Shown: positions 28,401 through 36,489, counted from the stretch's first letter. The stretch: DNA of 64,000 bases from JBFGFX01 sp965232455 (GCA_965232455.1 OZ246981.1:5766001-5830000), one strand, 5' to 3'. Notes: generated by a model not told the origin, from the letters alone. Numbers and translations are program-made.

Positions 28401-28625
28401 CTGGTGCTCGCTTCGGGCGCCGGCGAACTGTCGCGGCAGGCGATTGGCGCGGTCGTGTTTTTCGGTGTCAGTCTGGCGATGCTTCTCACGCTCGTGGTGA
28501 TACCGGTGGTTTACACCCTGGTTGCGAGGAAGTCGCACTCGCCGGAATACGTGGGACAGATGATCGACAAACTGGTAGCGGCCGCCGGTGGGAAACCGGC
28601 GTCACCCGCTGTGACGGATGGTTGA
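25491..28625 (+). CDS. RND multidrug efflux permease (HAE1 family)
   Basis: A 1044-residue proton-driven inner-membrane pump of AcrB type. It starts MLISDVSVRRPVFAAVISL (TM1), has a first porter domain, then a TM bundle with the proton-relay pair Asp-Asp in LAIGLVVDDAIVVLENI, a second porter domain and a C-terminal TM bundle (YLVLAAQFESFKHPLVIM). Length matches the family. Substrate is unknown; the sequence is nearer MexF/MdtF-like short pumps than AcrB itself by my reading. A degenerate REP-like sequence follows at about 28703-28726. Confidence 0.94.
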   Translation: MLISDVSVRRPVFAAVISLILVIVGLMAATTMPMREYPDIQRPIVSIDTEYRGAAADIVERRVTQIIEDQVAGISGVDKISSVSYDERSSVTLEFTADRDIDGAANDVRDRVSRVLGNLPDEAEPPEVAKRDGSSSTTMWIDLSSDTREIMDLNDYADRYIVDALSIVDGVARVRKNGSRRKSMRIWVDPKRLAARNLTVGDIEEALRRENVQIPSGRLESSSREFTLRTSTGFISETDFRQLVLARGQDGYLVRLGEVADVEIAPEDVRSFSRTDGRFGTSLGIIPQAQANILQVNRDVTKRIEELQSSLPEDITLSINVDNSKFIAASLREVGKALGLALLLVFVVIYAFIGTIRATIIPAITIPISIIASFSVMASLGFSINTLTLLGFVLAIGLVVDDAIVVLENIVRRIEKKEPVLLAATNGSREIGFAVIATTLVLIAVILPVSFMPGNIGLIFGEFGISLAAAVAFSSLIALTLVPMLSSKLFATGLHRGRVTHGIDRFFRVLARGYERVIRRVIGHPWLVVGSAVLIFGSSLTLLNSLPVEYMPREDRAFAMVMVTAPDGSSLDYTFKYVEQIEEIMAADRDKGDVLKVMARSGSFGAGADVNRAMVLAPLAVWDERERSANEIVRNWNRQFRELPGVSAFAFAPGSWSIGQSSRPLQIVLGGTDYAELARWRDIVIEEAGKISGLSNLQSDYNEKKPKIDVSIDRDRAADLGVSLSSVGRTLESMLGSRVVTTFVDRGEEYRVILQGADERRQTPSDLDSIYVRSERSGQLIPLSNLVTLNEVAGAVDLRRFDRLRAITISASLGEGYSLGQAVSDLENIIQTKLPDAAQINYDGETRDLKNTGNAIYLTFLLALVIAYLVLAAQFESFKHPLVIMTTVPLAITGALVGLHVFDSSINVFSQIGAIMLIGLAAKNGILIVEFANQLRDRGVEFKEAIIESSVTRLRPVLMTSMCTAFGSVPLVLASGAGELSRQAIGAVVFFGVSLAMLLTLVVIPVVYTLVARKSHSPEYVGQMIDKLVAAAGGKPASPAVTDG

Positions 28626-28702
28626 AACCGCCCCAATCCGCCCACGATGACGATCTGGCGTATCCCGCGGATCGCGGATTGATCTTTAGTGACTGATTCC
28701 GG

Positions 28703-28726
28703 TCGCTCTTCCGGACGAACTCCTAC
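28703..28726 (-). repeat. Degenerate REP-like unit
   Basis: On the minus strand it reads GTAGGAGTTCGTCCGGAAGA and so shares the GTAGGAG head and CGTCC with the other REP units; the palindrome is weakened. It sits between the convergent RND pump and pepQ genes. Confidence 0.4.
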
Positions 28727-28783
28727 GATCGTGCCATGATTGAACCGAAAGCTGCGGACAGGCTTCGGCTAGGCAGTTAATCC

Positions 28784-30133
28784 TCAGTCGCCCGCAAACG
28801 CATCCCGCGTCAGGTTCTCGACGCCGCCGTCCGCCAGTACCCTGACGTTGTCCTCGATGCGGATGCCACCGAAGGGCCGCAACCAATCGACGCGCGACGG
28901 GTTCAGCATCGCGTGCCCGGGGGTGCCGCGGAGATTGTCCAGCAGCATGTCGATGGCGTAGATCCCGGGTTCGATCGTCAAGATCTGATCGGCTTCGAGC
29001 CTGCGTGTGAGTCGCAAAAACGGGTGCCCCGGCGGCCGGTCGATGATGCCGCCAGATTCATCGGCCATGAAGCCGCCGACGTCGTGCACCTGGATTCCGA
29101 GAAGGTGGCCGAGTCCGTGGGGATAAAACGCCGAGGTGACGCCGTTTGACACCAGTGCGTCAATCGAACCCTTGGCGAAGTCGAGTTCGACCAGCAATTC
29201 ACCGATCTTTTCATGCGTGCCGACGTGTAGCGACGCGTAATCGACGCCCACGGAGACCTCCGCGACGATGTCCTGTTGCATCGCGTCGACGCGCTCGACC
29301 ATGTCCGCGAATTCTTTGGAATCGAAAGAATAACTTCGCGTGATGTCGGACGCATAACCGTTTACCGTGGCGCCCGCGTCGATCAGGAACGAACGAATCT
29401 CGTCCGGCCGGTGCGGCGACTGATGCTGGTAGTGCAGAACGGCGCCGTTTTCGTTCAGCGCGATGATATTGCCGTAGGGGAGGTCCTGCTCGGTCTGGCC
29501 GACGGCCCGGCAATAGGCCAGATGGATGTCGAATTCGGAGGCGCCGTCCCGGAATGCGGCTTCGGCGGCGCGATGACCGGCGACTCCCCGCCGCGATGCG
29601 GCGCGCATGCACTCGATCTCGTAGGCCGTTTTTGCGCCGCGGGCGTAGTGAAGAATGTTGATGGCCGACGTCGGGTTGACGCGCTCAATGCCAAAGGCGT
29701 GGGCGTCGTCCTCGATCTCGCCGATCAGGATGCACTTCTCCCTGTCCTCCGGCAGGTGCGCGGCGATCTCGTCCAGTTTGTGCACGATGCGGATGTCGAA
29801 ATAGGACGTCCAGAACCCCTCGGGCAGCGCCGGCGGGAGATGCCAGTAGTCCTTTTCCTGATAGTAGACGAGTACCGGCGTGTCGCCGGGCGTGTGAATC
29901 AGGTAACAGTAGGGCGTTCCGGTAAGCGGAAGCCAGCTTACAAAATGCGGATTCGCCTGAAACGCATAGTAGTTGTCGTCCAGAAACTTGATTTTTGGTG
30001 CGCCGGAGAAGATGACGGCGTGACTGGCGCCCGCGATCTCCAGCGCACGATCGTGCCGGGCGATGAGGGCTTCGACGTGATCCCAATACGCGGCGGCAAC
30101 TGCGGTTTCGTCCACAAACAGCGAAGTATCCAT
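28784..30133 (-). CDS. pepQ: Xaa-Pro dipeptidase (prolidase), M24 family
   Basis: Cleaves dipeptides with C-terminal proline and uses two metal ions in the cytoplasm. From ATG 30133 it is 449 residues, close to E. coli PepQ (443). Metal ligands are visible: Asp252 and Asp263 (DAGATVNGYASDITRSY), the His of PHGLGHLLGIQVHD (339-350), Glu388 (IEPGIY) and Glu427 (GIRIEDN). An alternative ATG lies 12 bases upstream. It is divergent from the gamma-glutamyltransferase gene, so the two share a 146-base promoter region. Confidence 0.95.
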   Translation of the reverse strand: MDTSLFVDETAVAAAYWDHVEALIARHDRALEIAGASHAVIFSGAPKIKFLDDNYYAFQANPHFVSWLPLTGTPYCYLIHTPGDTPVLVYYQEKDYWHLPPALPEGFWTSYFDIRIVHKLDEIAAHLPEDREKCILIGEIEDDAHAFGIERVNPTSAINILHYARGAKTAYEIECMRAASRRGVAGHRAAEAAFRDGASEFDIHLAYCRAVGQTEQDLPYGNIIALNENGAVLHYQHQSPHRPDEIRSFLIDAGATVNGYASDITRSYSFDSKEFADMVERVDAMQQDIVAEVSVGVDYASLHVGTHEKIGELLVELDFAKGSIDALVSNGVTSAFYPHGLGHLLGIQVHDVGGFMADESGGIIDRPPGHPFLRLTRRLEADQILTIEPGIYAIDMLLDNLRGTPGHAMLNPSRVDWLRPFGGIRIEDNVRVLADGGVENLTRDAFAGD

Positions 30134-30279
30134 GACCGGAATCATACCCTTTGAACGGCCGGACTCGCGACCCGAACGGAAGACGAAATTCGAGGCGCGG
30201 CCGGATACCGCTCCGCCGCCCATTCCACGGCCCGTTCTGGCATCATGTCAGCTTTTCAGGAGTGACCGCGGAGACATGT

Positions 30280-31980
30280 ATGACACGTCCAATTCTGCTG
30301 GCCTTGCTGCTCATGGCTAACATAACGCCGACGTCCTACGGCTACGATCGTACGACGGGTCAGCCGTTTGCGTCCCGATCGGAGGTCATCGCCGCCAACG
30401 GCATGGCCGCCACCAGCCAGCCGCTGGCGACGCAGGTAGCGCTCGACGTGCTCAAAGCCGGCGGCAACGCGATAGACGCCGCCATTGCCGCAAATGCCGT
30501 CCTTGGACTGGTGGAGCCGACCGGCTGCGGGATAGGCGGCGATCTGTTTGCCATCGTGTGGGACGCCGAAAAAGAGGAGCTGACCGGTCTGAATGCTTCG
30601 GGTCGGTCTCCGAAGTCGCTGACGCTGTCCCATTTCCGCGAGCGGGAAATGGACGAAGTGCCCTATCTCGGGCCGCTGTCGGTCAGCGTGCCGGGCGCCG
30701 TGGACGGCTGGTTCGAGCTGCACGGTCGTTACGGCCGCCTGCCGATGTCGGAGATTCTGGCGCCGGCCATTGGCTATGCGGAAAACGGCTTTCCGGTGAC
30801 GGAGGTGATCGCGTACCTGTGGGAGCGAAACGCGGAAAGCCGCGGCGAGTTTCCGGGTTTCGCCGATACCTTCCTGCCCGGCGGCGAAGCGCCCAAAAAA
30901 GGCCAGCTTTTCAGGAATCCCGGCCTGGCGAATACGTACAGGACGGTGGCCGAGGGAGGCCGCGACGCGTTTTACAAAGGCGACATCGCCCGCGCGATCG
31001 GCAGCTACATGGCGGAGAACGGCGGGTTTCTGAGCTACGACGACATGGCCACGCACACGTCGAACTGGGTAACGCCGGTGTCGAGCTCGTATCGCGGCGT
31101 GGAGGTGTACGAGCTGCCGCCCAATACGCAGGGTATCGCGGCGCTTCAGCTTCTTAACATCCTCGAGGGTTACGATCTCGCGAGTATGGGATACGGCAGT
31201 GCGGAGTACATACACACGTTCGTGGAAGCCAAGAAGGTGGTGTACGAAGACCGTGCGCGTTATTACGCGGACATGGATTTTGCCGAGGTGCCGATCGACT
31301 GGCTGGTATCAAAGGAATACGCGGACAAGCGGCGCAAGCTGATCGACCCGGACAAAGCGGCGGACGCGTACGAGGCCGGGGACGCCGTCCTGGAGAATGG
31401 CGACACGATTTACATGACGGTCTCCGACGGCGAGGGCAACATGATTTCGCTGATACAGAGTAACTATGGCGGCATGGGCTCGGGCATGGTGCCGCCGGGA
31501 CTTGGATTCGGGCTACAGAACCGCGGCGCGCTGTTCAGCCTGGAGGAAGGCCACGCCAACGTGTTCGAACCGGGTAAACGTCCCTTCCACACGATCATCC
31601 CCGCATTTGCGACGAAAAACGGCAAGCCGTGGCTGTCCTTTGGCGTGATGGGCGGTTCGATTCAGCCGCAGGGGCACGCACAGATCTTGATCAACATGAT
31701 CGACTTCGGGATGAACCTGCAAGAAGCGGGTGACGCCGCGCGGATTCGCCACACGGGGTCCTCGCAGCCTACGGGCGGCGTAATGACCGACGGCGGCTCG
31801 CTTTACATGGAATCGGGCATCGGTGAGGACGTGCGCGAAGCCTTGCGCAAGCTTGGGCACAATGTCGAGACCCGCAGCATCGACTACGGCGGTTATCAGG
31901 CAATCTTGTGGGACGACGAGGAGGGCGTGTATTACGGTGCGTCCGAGACGCGCAAAGACGGCCAGGCTGCCGGGTATTAG
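30280..31980 (+). CDS. Gamma-glutamyltransferase family protein, exported
   Basis: An N-terminal nucleophile hydrolase that self-cleaves and transfers or hydrolyses gamma-glutamyl groups, for example of glutathione. From ATG 30280, with GGAG upstream, it is 566 residues and begins with a signal peptide (MTRPILLALLLMANITPTSYG), predicting a periplasmic location. GGNAIDAAIAAN and PTGCGIGGDLFAIV are the typical N-terminal blocks. The expected nucleophile is Thr376 in NGDTIYMTVSD. The GDTxY form is typical of the YwrD-like branch, not classical GGT, so acylase activity is possible. trpS follows after three bases. Confidence 0.92.
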   Translation: MTRPILLALLLMANITPTSYGYDRTTGQPFASRSEVIAANGMAATSQPLATQVALDVLKAGGNAIDAAIAANAVLGLVEPTGCGIGGDLFAIVWDAEKEELTGLNASGRSPKSLTLSHFREREMDEVPYLGPLSVSVPGAVDGWFELHGRYGRLPMSEILAPAIGYAENGFPVTEVIAYLWERNAESRGEFPGFADTFLPGGEAPKKGQLFRNPGLANTYRTVAEGGRDAFYKGDIARAIGSYMAENGGFLSYDDMATHTSNWVTPVSSSYRGVEVYELPPNTQGIAALQLLNILEGYDLASMGYGSAEYIHTFVEAKKVVYEDRARYYADMDFAEVPIDWLVSKEYADKRRKLIDPDKAADAYEAGDAVLENGDTIYMTVSDGEGNMISLIQSNYGGMGSGMVPPGLGFGLQNRGALFSLEEGHANVFEPGKRPFHTIIPAFATKNGKPWLSFGVMGGSIQPQGHAQILINMIDFGMNLQEAGDAARIRHTGSSQPTGGVMTDGGSLYMESGIGEDVREALRKLGHNVETRSIDYGGYQAILWDDEEGVYYGASETRKDGQAAGY

Positions 31981-31983
31981 TCG

Positions 31984-32994
31984 ATGACGCAGGAAGTCTA
32001 CCTCACCGGTATCACGACGACCGGGACGCCGCATATCGGCAACTACGTGGGCGCGATTCGCCCGTGCATCGACGCAAGCCGCGACAAAAGCAACAAGAAC
32101 TACTATTTTCTCGCGGACCTGCATGCGCTGGCCAAGGCCGAAGATCCCGATCGCATCGCGCGCTCGACGCTGGAAGTGGCCGCCGCCTGGCTGGCGCTGG
32201 GTCTCGACACCGAAACCGCGGCGTTCTATCGCCAGTCGGACATTCCCGAGATTACCGAGCTGACGTGGATCCTGACCAGCGTCACGGCGAAAGGGCTGAT
32301 GAACCGCGCGCACTCCTACAAAGCCCAGGTGCAGGCCAACGAGGAAAGCGGAAGCCGAGATCCCGACAAGGGCATCAACATGGCGCTTTACAGCTATCCG
32401 ATCCTGATGGCGGCCGACATATTGATGTTCAAGGCGACCAAGGTGCCGGTCGGACGCGATCAAAAACAGCACGTCGAGATGACGCGCGACATCGCACAGC
32501 GTTTCAATCACCATTACGGCGATCTCCTGGTGGTTCCCGAATCGGTGATCGACGACGATACCGCTGTGTTGTCCGGTCTCGACGGCCGCAAGATGAGTAA
32601 GAGTTATGACAATACGATTCCGCTGTTCGCGGAAGAGAAGCGGCTGCGGAAGCTCATCATGAAAATCAAGACGAACAGCCTGGAGCCCGGCGAGCCGAAG
32701 GAAACCGAGGGATCGACGCTTTACGACATGTTCAAGGCGTTTGCGAAACCGGACGAAGTGCGAGACGTGAAGAAGCGTTACGCCGAGGGTATTGCCTGGG
32801 GCGAAATGAAGCAGCTTCTGTTCGAGTACATCAACGATCAACTGAGCGCGGCGCGTACGGAGTATGAAAAGCTCATTGCAGATCCGGCGGAAGTCGAGCG
32901 GGAACTTGCGAAGGGTGCCGAAAAAGCGCGTGAAATATCAATCCCGTACCTCGACGAGATCCGTCACGCGGTGGGGATTCGCAAGCTGGGTTAG
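31984..32994 (+). CDS. trpS: Tryptophanyl-tRNA synthetase
   Basis: Class I synthetase charging tRNA-Trp. Length 336 residues. The HIGH-like motif is TPHIGN near residue 17 and KMSKS is in GLDGRKMSKSYDN near residue 200; GRDQKQHVEMTRDIAQRFN is the tryptophan-site block. It is separated from the preceding gene by three bases, so it may be cotranscribed with it. Downstream begins the AT-richer accessory segment. Confidence 0.96.
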   Translation: MTQEVYLTGITTTGTPHIGNYVGAIRPCIDASRDKSNKNYYFLADLHALAKAEDPDRIARSTLEVAAAWLALGLDTETAAFYRQSDIPEITELTWILTSVTAKGLMNRAHSYKAQVQANEESGSRDPDKGINMALYSYPILMAADILMFKATKVPVGRDQKQHVEMTRDIAQRFNHHYGDLLVVPESVIDDDTAVLSGLDGRKMSKSYDNTIPLFAEEKRLRKLIMKIKTNSLEPGEPKETEGSTLYDMFKAFAKPDEVRDVKKRYAEGIAWGEMKQLLFEYINDQLSAARTEYEKLIADPAEVERELAKGAEKAREISIPYLDEIRHAVGIRKLG

Positions 32995-33053
32995 AACGAG
33001 TCGAACGATAGGGCACGGCTCGGCAATCAACGTGTTTGAGGCGTCGAAACGAG

Positions 33054-33584
33054 ATGCGTGATTTACAGTCTTTTCCTACCAGCAACGAAGGGTTCGAGGC
33101 CCTGGTACGTTCAGCGCGGGTCGATCCTTCCGAGTGGGTTGGCCCCGAGTTCAACGAGAAAATAGTACTTACGTTTCTGTTTCTTGGTGGACTTCGGAAA
33201 CTTGTTGACGCACCGCCGCGACTATTCGACAGGTCCTATATTGACCGGGAGTTGGCGAAGTCTAAGGAAAACCCACGATATTGGCTCGACCCCTTTGTGC
33301 CGTTGGTCGATAGGATGCTTCAAGCCGGTGTTTCGCCTGAAGATATGTCGAAGCTCGTAACGATGATGAGGAAGGAAGTCGTTGGTTCCGTATTGTACTT
33401 TCTAGACGATCCGGCGTGCGTGTATGCGGGAGATATCCCCGACAAAATGCGCTTTCACCTCTATACTGAAGACGAGAACGAGCAGCCGATTTTGGAGTCG
33501 CGATCGGATTGGTCGCTGCTGCATCAGCTGTGGAATAGTGTTGAACCCAACGACGATATGCCTGATGCGAAAGACTCTGTTTAG
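33054..33584 (+). CDS. Unknown protein, cassette-like
   Basis: I do not recognise this 176-residue protein (start ATG 33054; a TTG 18 bases earlier is possible). It is soluble, mixed charge, with a helical middle (WLDPFVPLVDRMLQAGVSPED) and an acidic C-terminus. Its stop codon lies inside GTTTAGC, a one-mismatch match to the inner core of integron attC sites, and GTTAGGC follows about 100 bases later. Base composition is lower in G+C than the flanking trpS. Origin by lateral transfer is an inference. Confidence 0.65.
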   Translation: MRDLQSFPTSNEGFEALVRSARVDPSEWVGPEFNEKIVLTFLFLGGLRKLVDAPPRLFDRSYIDRELAKSKENPRYWLDPFVPLVDRMLQAGVSPEDMSKLVTMMRKEVVGSVLYFLDDPACVYAGDIPDKMRFHLYTEDENEQPILESRSDWSLLHQLWNSVEPNDDMPDAKDSV

Positions 33585-33688
33585 CAAATCGCCGCGTTGG
33601 CAGCCGGGTGGCGCCTGTCTTGCGTTGTGCGGCAGTGTTATCTTTTAGCACGAATTGTGCTTGGTGCCGATCAGCCAAAACGTTAGGC
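33585..33688 (+). repeat. attC-like site 1 (candidate)
   Basis: Begins next to GTTTAGC and ends with GTTAGGC (33682-33688) in the context CAGCCAAAACGTTAGGCGG. It shares GGTGGCGCCTGTCT, with one base different, with site 3. The right end fits the attC consensus GTTRRRY; the left end has TAGC in place of TAAC. Confidence 0.4.
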
Positions 33689-33952
33689 GGTACGGAATTC
33701 GAGGCGAGACTTGCGACAAGCTCGTACCGATTTGGAAAGAAAACGGAGCGAAGGCGAGTCCGTGTGCTTTCTAGGCCCGGATAGCCATAAGCTGGAAGCT
33801 CGTTGGTACATTGGAAACTCGGCTTGCATCGATGCTGTTGAAACCAGAACATGCTACTGACTGCGATCGCTGCGAAATGCTTCGGTGACCAAGGGAGCGC
33901 CTGCCGCAGCCCGTGGCAGTAAGCTAGAACGTTAGGTGGCAATCTAACTATC
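33689..33952 (+). other. Non-coding stretch ending in attC-like right end 2
   Basis: No plausible gene in 264 bases. GTTAGGT (33931-33937) in AGAACGTTAGGTGG precedes the next start codon by 16 bases, so the stretch could be an empty or decayed cassette. Confidence 0.4.
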
Positions 33953-34681
33953 ATGCGTTACCCGTCCTTTGCAATTCTTTTGGAGGCACTCGCCGAATTA
34001 GGGAAACACCGGCAGGTTCTTGGGAGAATGTTGCTTCTCCCTGCGCTTGCGCTAGTTATGCTCAACTTGCTTTGGATTCAGTTGCCCGAACGTCCGCCAT
34101 TGGTATTGCTTTTTCTGGCAATTGAACTGCCGTTCTACGCGGTATTCGTCATTACATGCCACAGGGTAATACTGGCCGGGCCTGAATCGGTCGCCTTTAG
34201 TCGCATACATCATTGGACAATGCGCGAGACTCAATTCGTTGGAATGCTGCTGTTGTTAGTCGCCGTGTGGTTGAGCGTCGCCGCGATTGTCGGTATCGCC
34301 TACAGTCTGAGCATCGGACAATTGCCCGGCGAGCCAAATTGGGGATTGCAGACACCGCTGGCGGCAATCGTCTGCGTCTTCTTTTGGTCCAGGCTTGGCC
34401 TGGTGCTACCGGCTCGATCTATCGATCGCCTGTTGTCCATGAGCGATTCGTGGCATGCTACAGCCGGATATGGGTTGAGGATCTCAGCGGCGATATTGGC
34501 GCCTATGGCCTTGTTCTGGATACTAAGTAACGTCAGTCACTTCTTACTCCGGACAATCGATGGCTGGCTGGTGTACGTTGTAATGACCGTGCTGGACATC
34601 GTCTTGCTGGCAGTTGAGGTGGCGGTTGTTTCGGTCGCCTATCGGGGTTTGGTCCTTCGTCGTTATTTGGCGGCTGCCTAG
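33953..34681 (+). CDS. Multi-pass membrane protein, unknown
   Basis: A 242-residue integral membrane protein with about five or six hydrophobic segments (LLLPALALVMLNLLWI, MLLLLVAVWLSVAAIVGIAY, MTVLDIVLLAVEVAVVSVAY). Family not recognised. Its start is 16 bases after an attC-like right end and its TAG stop is inside GCCTAGC, a near match to the attC left core. It is on the same strand as all neighbours. The cassette interpretation is an inference. Confidence 0.7.
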   Translation: MRYPSFAILLEALAELGKHRQVLGRMLLLPALALVMLNLLWIQLPERPPLVLLFLAIELPFYAVFVITCHRVILAGPESVAFSRIHHWTMRETQFVGMLLLLVAVWLSVAAIVGIAYSLSIGQLPGEPNWGLQTPLAAIVCVFFWSRLGLVLPARSIDRLLSMSDSWHATAGYGLRISAAILAPMALFWILSNVSHFLLRTIDGWLVYVVMTVLDIVLLAVEVAVVSVAYRGLVLRRYLAAA

Positions 34682-34742
34682 CAAGGCATGCATTGCATGC
34701 CCGGCGGTGCCTGTCTCCCTTCGGGTACGGGCACCGTTAGGT
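34676..34742 (+). repeat. attC-like site 3 (candidate)
   Basis: Left GCCTAGC (34676-34682) and right GTTAGGT (34736-34742), 67 bases overall, in the size range of attC. The right half holds a hairpin, CGGTGCC to GGGCACCG, with a TTCG loop. One mismatch to the RYYYAAC consensus at the left core. Confidence 0.45.
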
Positions 34743-34861
34743 GAATTTCTGAGATGGTGGCCCGGAAGACAGCAAACGGGCTATGAGAAGATGCTGCTTC
34801 CTGCAAATCCGTCGATCCTGCTATTCGACTGTGAGCTTCTTCGCTATAACCGGGTGGCGGA

Positions 34862-35065
34862 AAACCCGGACACATGGATCCGGTACACGGGATACGACAT
34901 TACCATCTCAAAATGGTGTTGCGCAGAGCCGGGCTAGGAGGGGAGTTCCGATGTGCGGATCCGCTGTACAATGGACGTCGAATCAAGTTGTTTCGATTAG
35001 ATGAGTCAGCATATAGCGCAACAGCAATTGCAAGAGGAGTGCGCTATGTTCTTAGTATCGGATAG
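34862..35065 (+). pseudogene. Fragment of a 2-oxoglutarate/Fe(II) dioxygenase-like gene
   Basis: The frame encodes GKPGHMDPVHG, then RRAGLGGEFRC and RIKLFRLDES to VRYVLSIG and a stop. This is the pattern of the double-stranded beta-helix of prolyl-hydroxylase-like oxygenases (HxD, GGEF, HxV...GxRY). The N-terminal half is missing (in-frame stop at 34847), and the distal iron-ligand His is Tyr here (DESAYSAT). I read it as a decayed gene, though a short ORF from ATG 34874 exists. Family assignment is by motif memory only. Confidence 0.5.
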
Positions 35066-35106
35066 GTGCTTGAGTAACGTATAGCTTTGCGCCGGTCATC
35101 CAAAAC

Positions 35107-35113
35107 GTTACGT
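35107..35113 (+). repeat. attC-like right end 4 (candidate)
   Basis: GTTACGT in TCATCCAAAACGTTACGTGG, closely resembling the flank of site 1 (TCAGCCAAAACGTTAGGCGG). GTAACGT, its complement, lies 31 bases upstream. The next gene starts 21 bases on. Confidence 0.35.
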
Positions 35114-35133
35114 GGTACCGATGGTGAAGGGCA

Positions 35134-35523
35134 GTGGTAACGTTTTCAAATTCAATTCGTTCATTCGTTTGGTTCAGCATTGCCGTCGCTGTCTTGCACT
35201 TTGTATGGGAGACTTGGTTCCACATGCAGTGGGGCCAGTTTCTCCCGATGCTGATTGTCGACTACATTGCGATTACGCTTTTGCTGCTTGGTTCATTCGG
35301 TTTCTGGAAATGGGGTTGGGGGCCTGGTCTGCTATGTGGGGCATGGGGTTTCGAGTTCTGCCTCAACTATCGAACCTTCTTTATACGGGTCAGCCAGATT
35401 GTTGAAGGTTCTGCGAATGAGGCAACAATCAATATCGCTTATGCACTCGGAAGCATTCTCTCGATATCCGCGCTGGCGTTTGTTATCTCAGTTCTGATAT
35501 GCATTCGCCAGTTTCGGCATTGA
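35134..35523 (+). CDS. Small membrane protein, unknown
   Basis: 129 residues with four hydrophobic segments (FVWFSIAVAVLHFVWETWF, MLIVDYIAITLLLLGSFGF, LGSILSISALAFVISVLI). Start is GTG 35134 with GAAGGG just upstream. Family not recognised. It follows an attC-like right end and is followed by GTCTAAT (35534-35540), one base off the attC left core, then by a fragment of a second gene. Confidence 0.6.
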   Translation: MVTFSNSIRSFVWFSIAVAVLHFVWETWFHMQWGQFLPMLIVDYIAITLLLLGSFGFWKWGWGPGLLCGAWGFEFCLNYRTFFIRVSQIVEGSANEATINIAYALGSILSISALAFVISVLICIRQFRH

Positions 35524-35606
35524 AGCATATGCCGTCTAATGAATCGTTGCTTTGCTGGAGGCCGACATGAATAGCAATTTTAGCCGGCTTTGGACATCAC
35601 GCATCG

Positions 35607-35672
35607 GATGAGTCAGAACACAGCGTGACACCGATTGAAAAAGGAGTGCGCTATGTTTTTAGTATTGGGTGA
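35607..35672 (+). pseudogene. Second copy of the dioxygenase C-terminal tail
   Basis: Encodes DESEHSVTPIEKGVRYVFSI, Gly and stop, aligning without gaps to the end of the fragment at 34862-35065 (DESAYSATAIARGVRYVLSIG). Here the distal His is retained. DNA similarity continues about 20 bases past the stop. Nothing homologous precedes it, so only the gene end was duplicated or retained. Confidence 0.55.
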
Positions 35673-35767
35673 GTGCGCAAGTAGTACTTGGTGTGGTATC
35701 AAGGCATCACCTATTGAATCTCAGTCAATAGGCGATGCCGCGATTAACGCTATCTATACCGAGCTGG

Positions 35768-36160
35768 ATGATCATGAAATCTTCGCCTTTCGTATTTTCA
35801 ATTGTCTGCAGCATTGAGTTTCTCGGTGCGTGTTCGGCCGCTCGGGATGACGCCGACGATAGTCTCGCCGGTGAGCTTAGTTCCATGATTTCAGTAGAGA
35901 TTCGGGAAATGCATGCCGACAGCAGCGTTGACGTTACCGAATTTGAGCGATTGTGGTCGTTGACAGTCGACGAATATTCAGATTGCCTCGCGCAGGCACT
36001 ACTAACATCAAATCGCCCGGAGTCCGATAGAGTTGTGGAGGCGCTGAATGCGGGGTTGGCTTTTCAGGACGTTGAAGACGAGATTCGTGATACCAGTCTG
36101 CAACACCAAGCCTGGGAGAACGAAATGAAACGCGAACTCAAGAACTGTGAAAGCCATTAG
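35768..36160 (+). CDS. Putative lipoprotein, unknown
   Basis: About 130 residues from ATG 35768 (a second ATG at 35774). A signal sequence (KSSPFVFSIVCSIEFLGAC) ends in a lipobox-like LGAC, predicting a lipid anchor. The mature part is acidic and helical (DVTEFERLWSLTVDEYSDCL). No family recognised. Confidence 0.55.
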   Translation: MIMKSSPFVFSIVCSIEFLGACSAARDDADDSLAGELSSMISVEIREMHADSSVDVTEFERLWSLTVDEYSDCLAQALLTSNRPESDRVVEALNAGLAFQDVEDEIRDTSLQHQAWENEMKRELKNCESH

Positions 36161-36255
36161 CTACGGGGTCGCGCGTCCGGTACGGTGTTTGTAGAAACCG
36201 GCGGCGACGCAACGCATGCCGTTGTCGCTAGGATTGCAACGGAGAAGGATAAAAC

Positions 36256-36489
36256 ATGAACGTCAGCCGGCGCGCGCTCCTGGGAGATATTACAACGCTC
36301 CACGTGGATGCAATCGTCAATGCTGCAAACTCTTCGTTACTCGGCGGCGGTACATGAGAAACCCACGCGTCCGGCATTCATGCCGGTGAACTGAAACGTC
36401 AGCTGGTAAAAGAATGCGACCCACGGTATTCCGCGTCGACGAAACATCCGGAAACCCGAACCGGGGCCGTATTCGGTGGGCACCGTTAA
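36256..36489 (+). pseudogene. Macrodomain (ADP-ribose hydrolase type) remnant
   Basis: The frame from ATG 36256, preceded by GGAGAAGG, encodes ALLGDITTLHVDAIVNAANS and SLLGGGT, the N-terminal ADP-ribose-binding signature of YmdB-like macrodomains (GDIT, VNAAN, GGG). A TGA at 36355 interrupts it. The same frame continues with SGIHAGELKRQLVKEC, matching the following helix, and stops at 36487. The rest of the domain is absent, and the desaturase frame begins within it at 36414. Confidence 0.7.

Noticed and set aside
31513..32841. 442-codon minus-strand frame over the GGT and trpS genes
   Set aside because: Antisense shadow; both plus-strand products are complete, recognised enzymes.
35635..35817. 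60-codon frame covering the second dioxygenase tail
   Set aside because: It reads the duplicated tail in a different frame from the conserved peptide.
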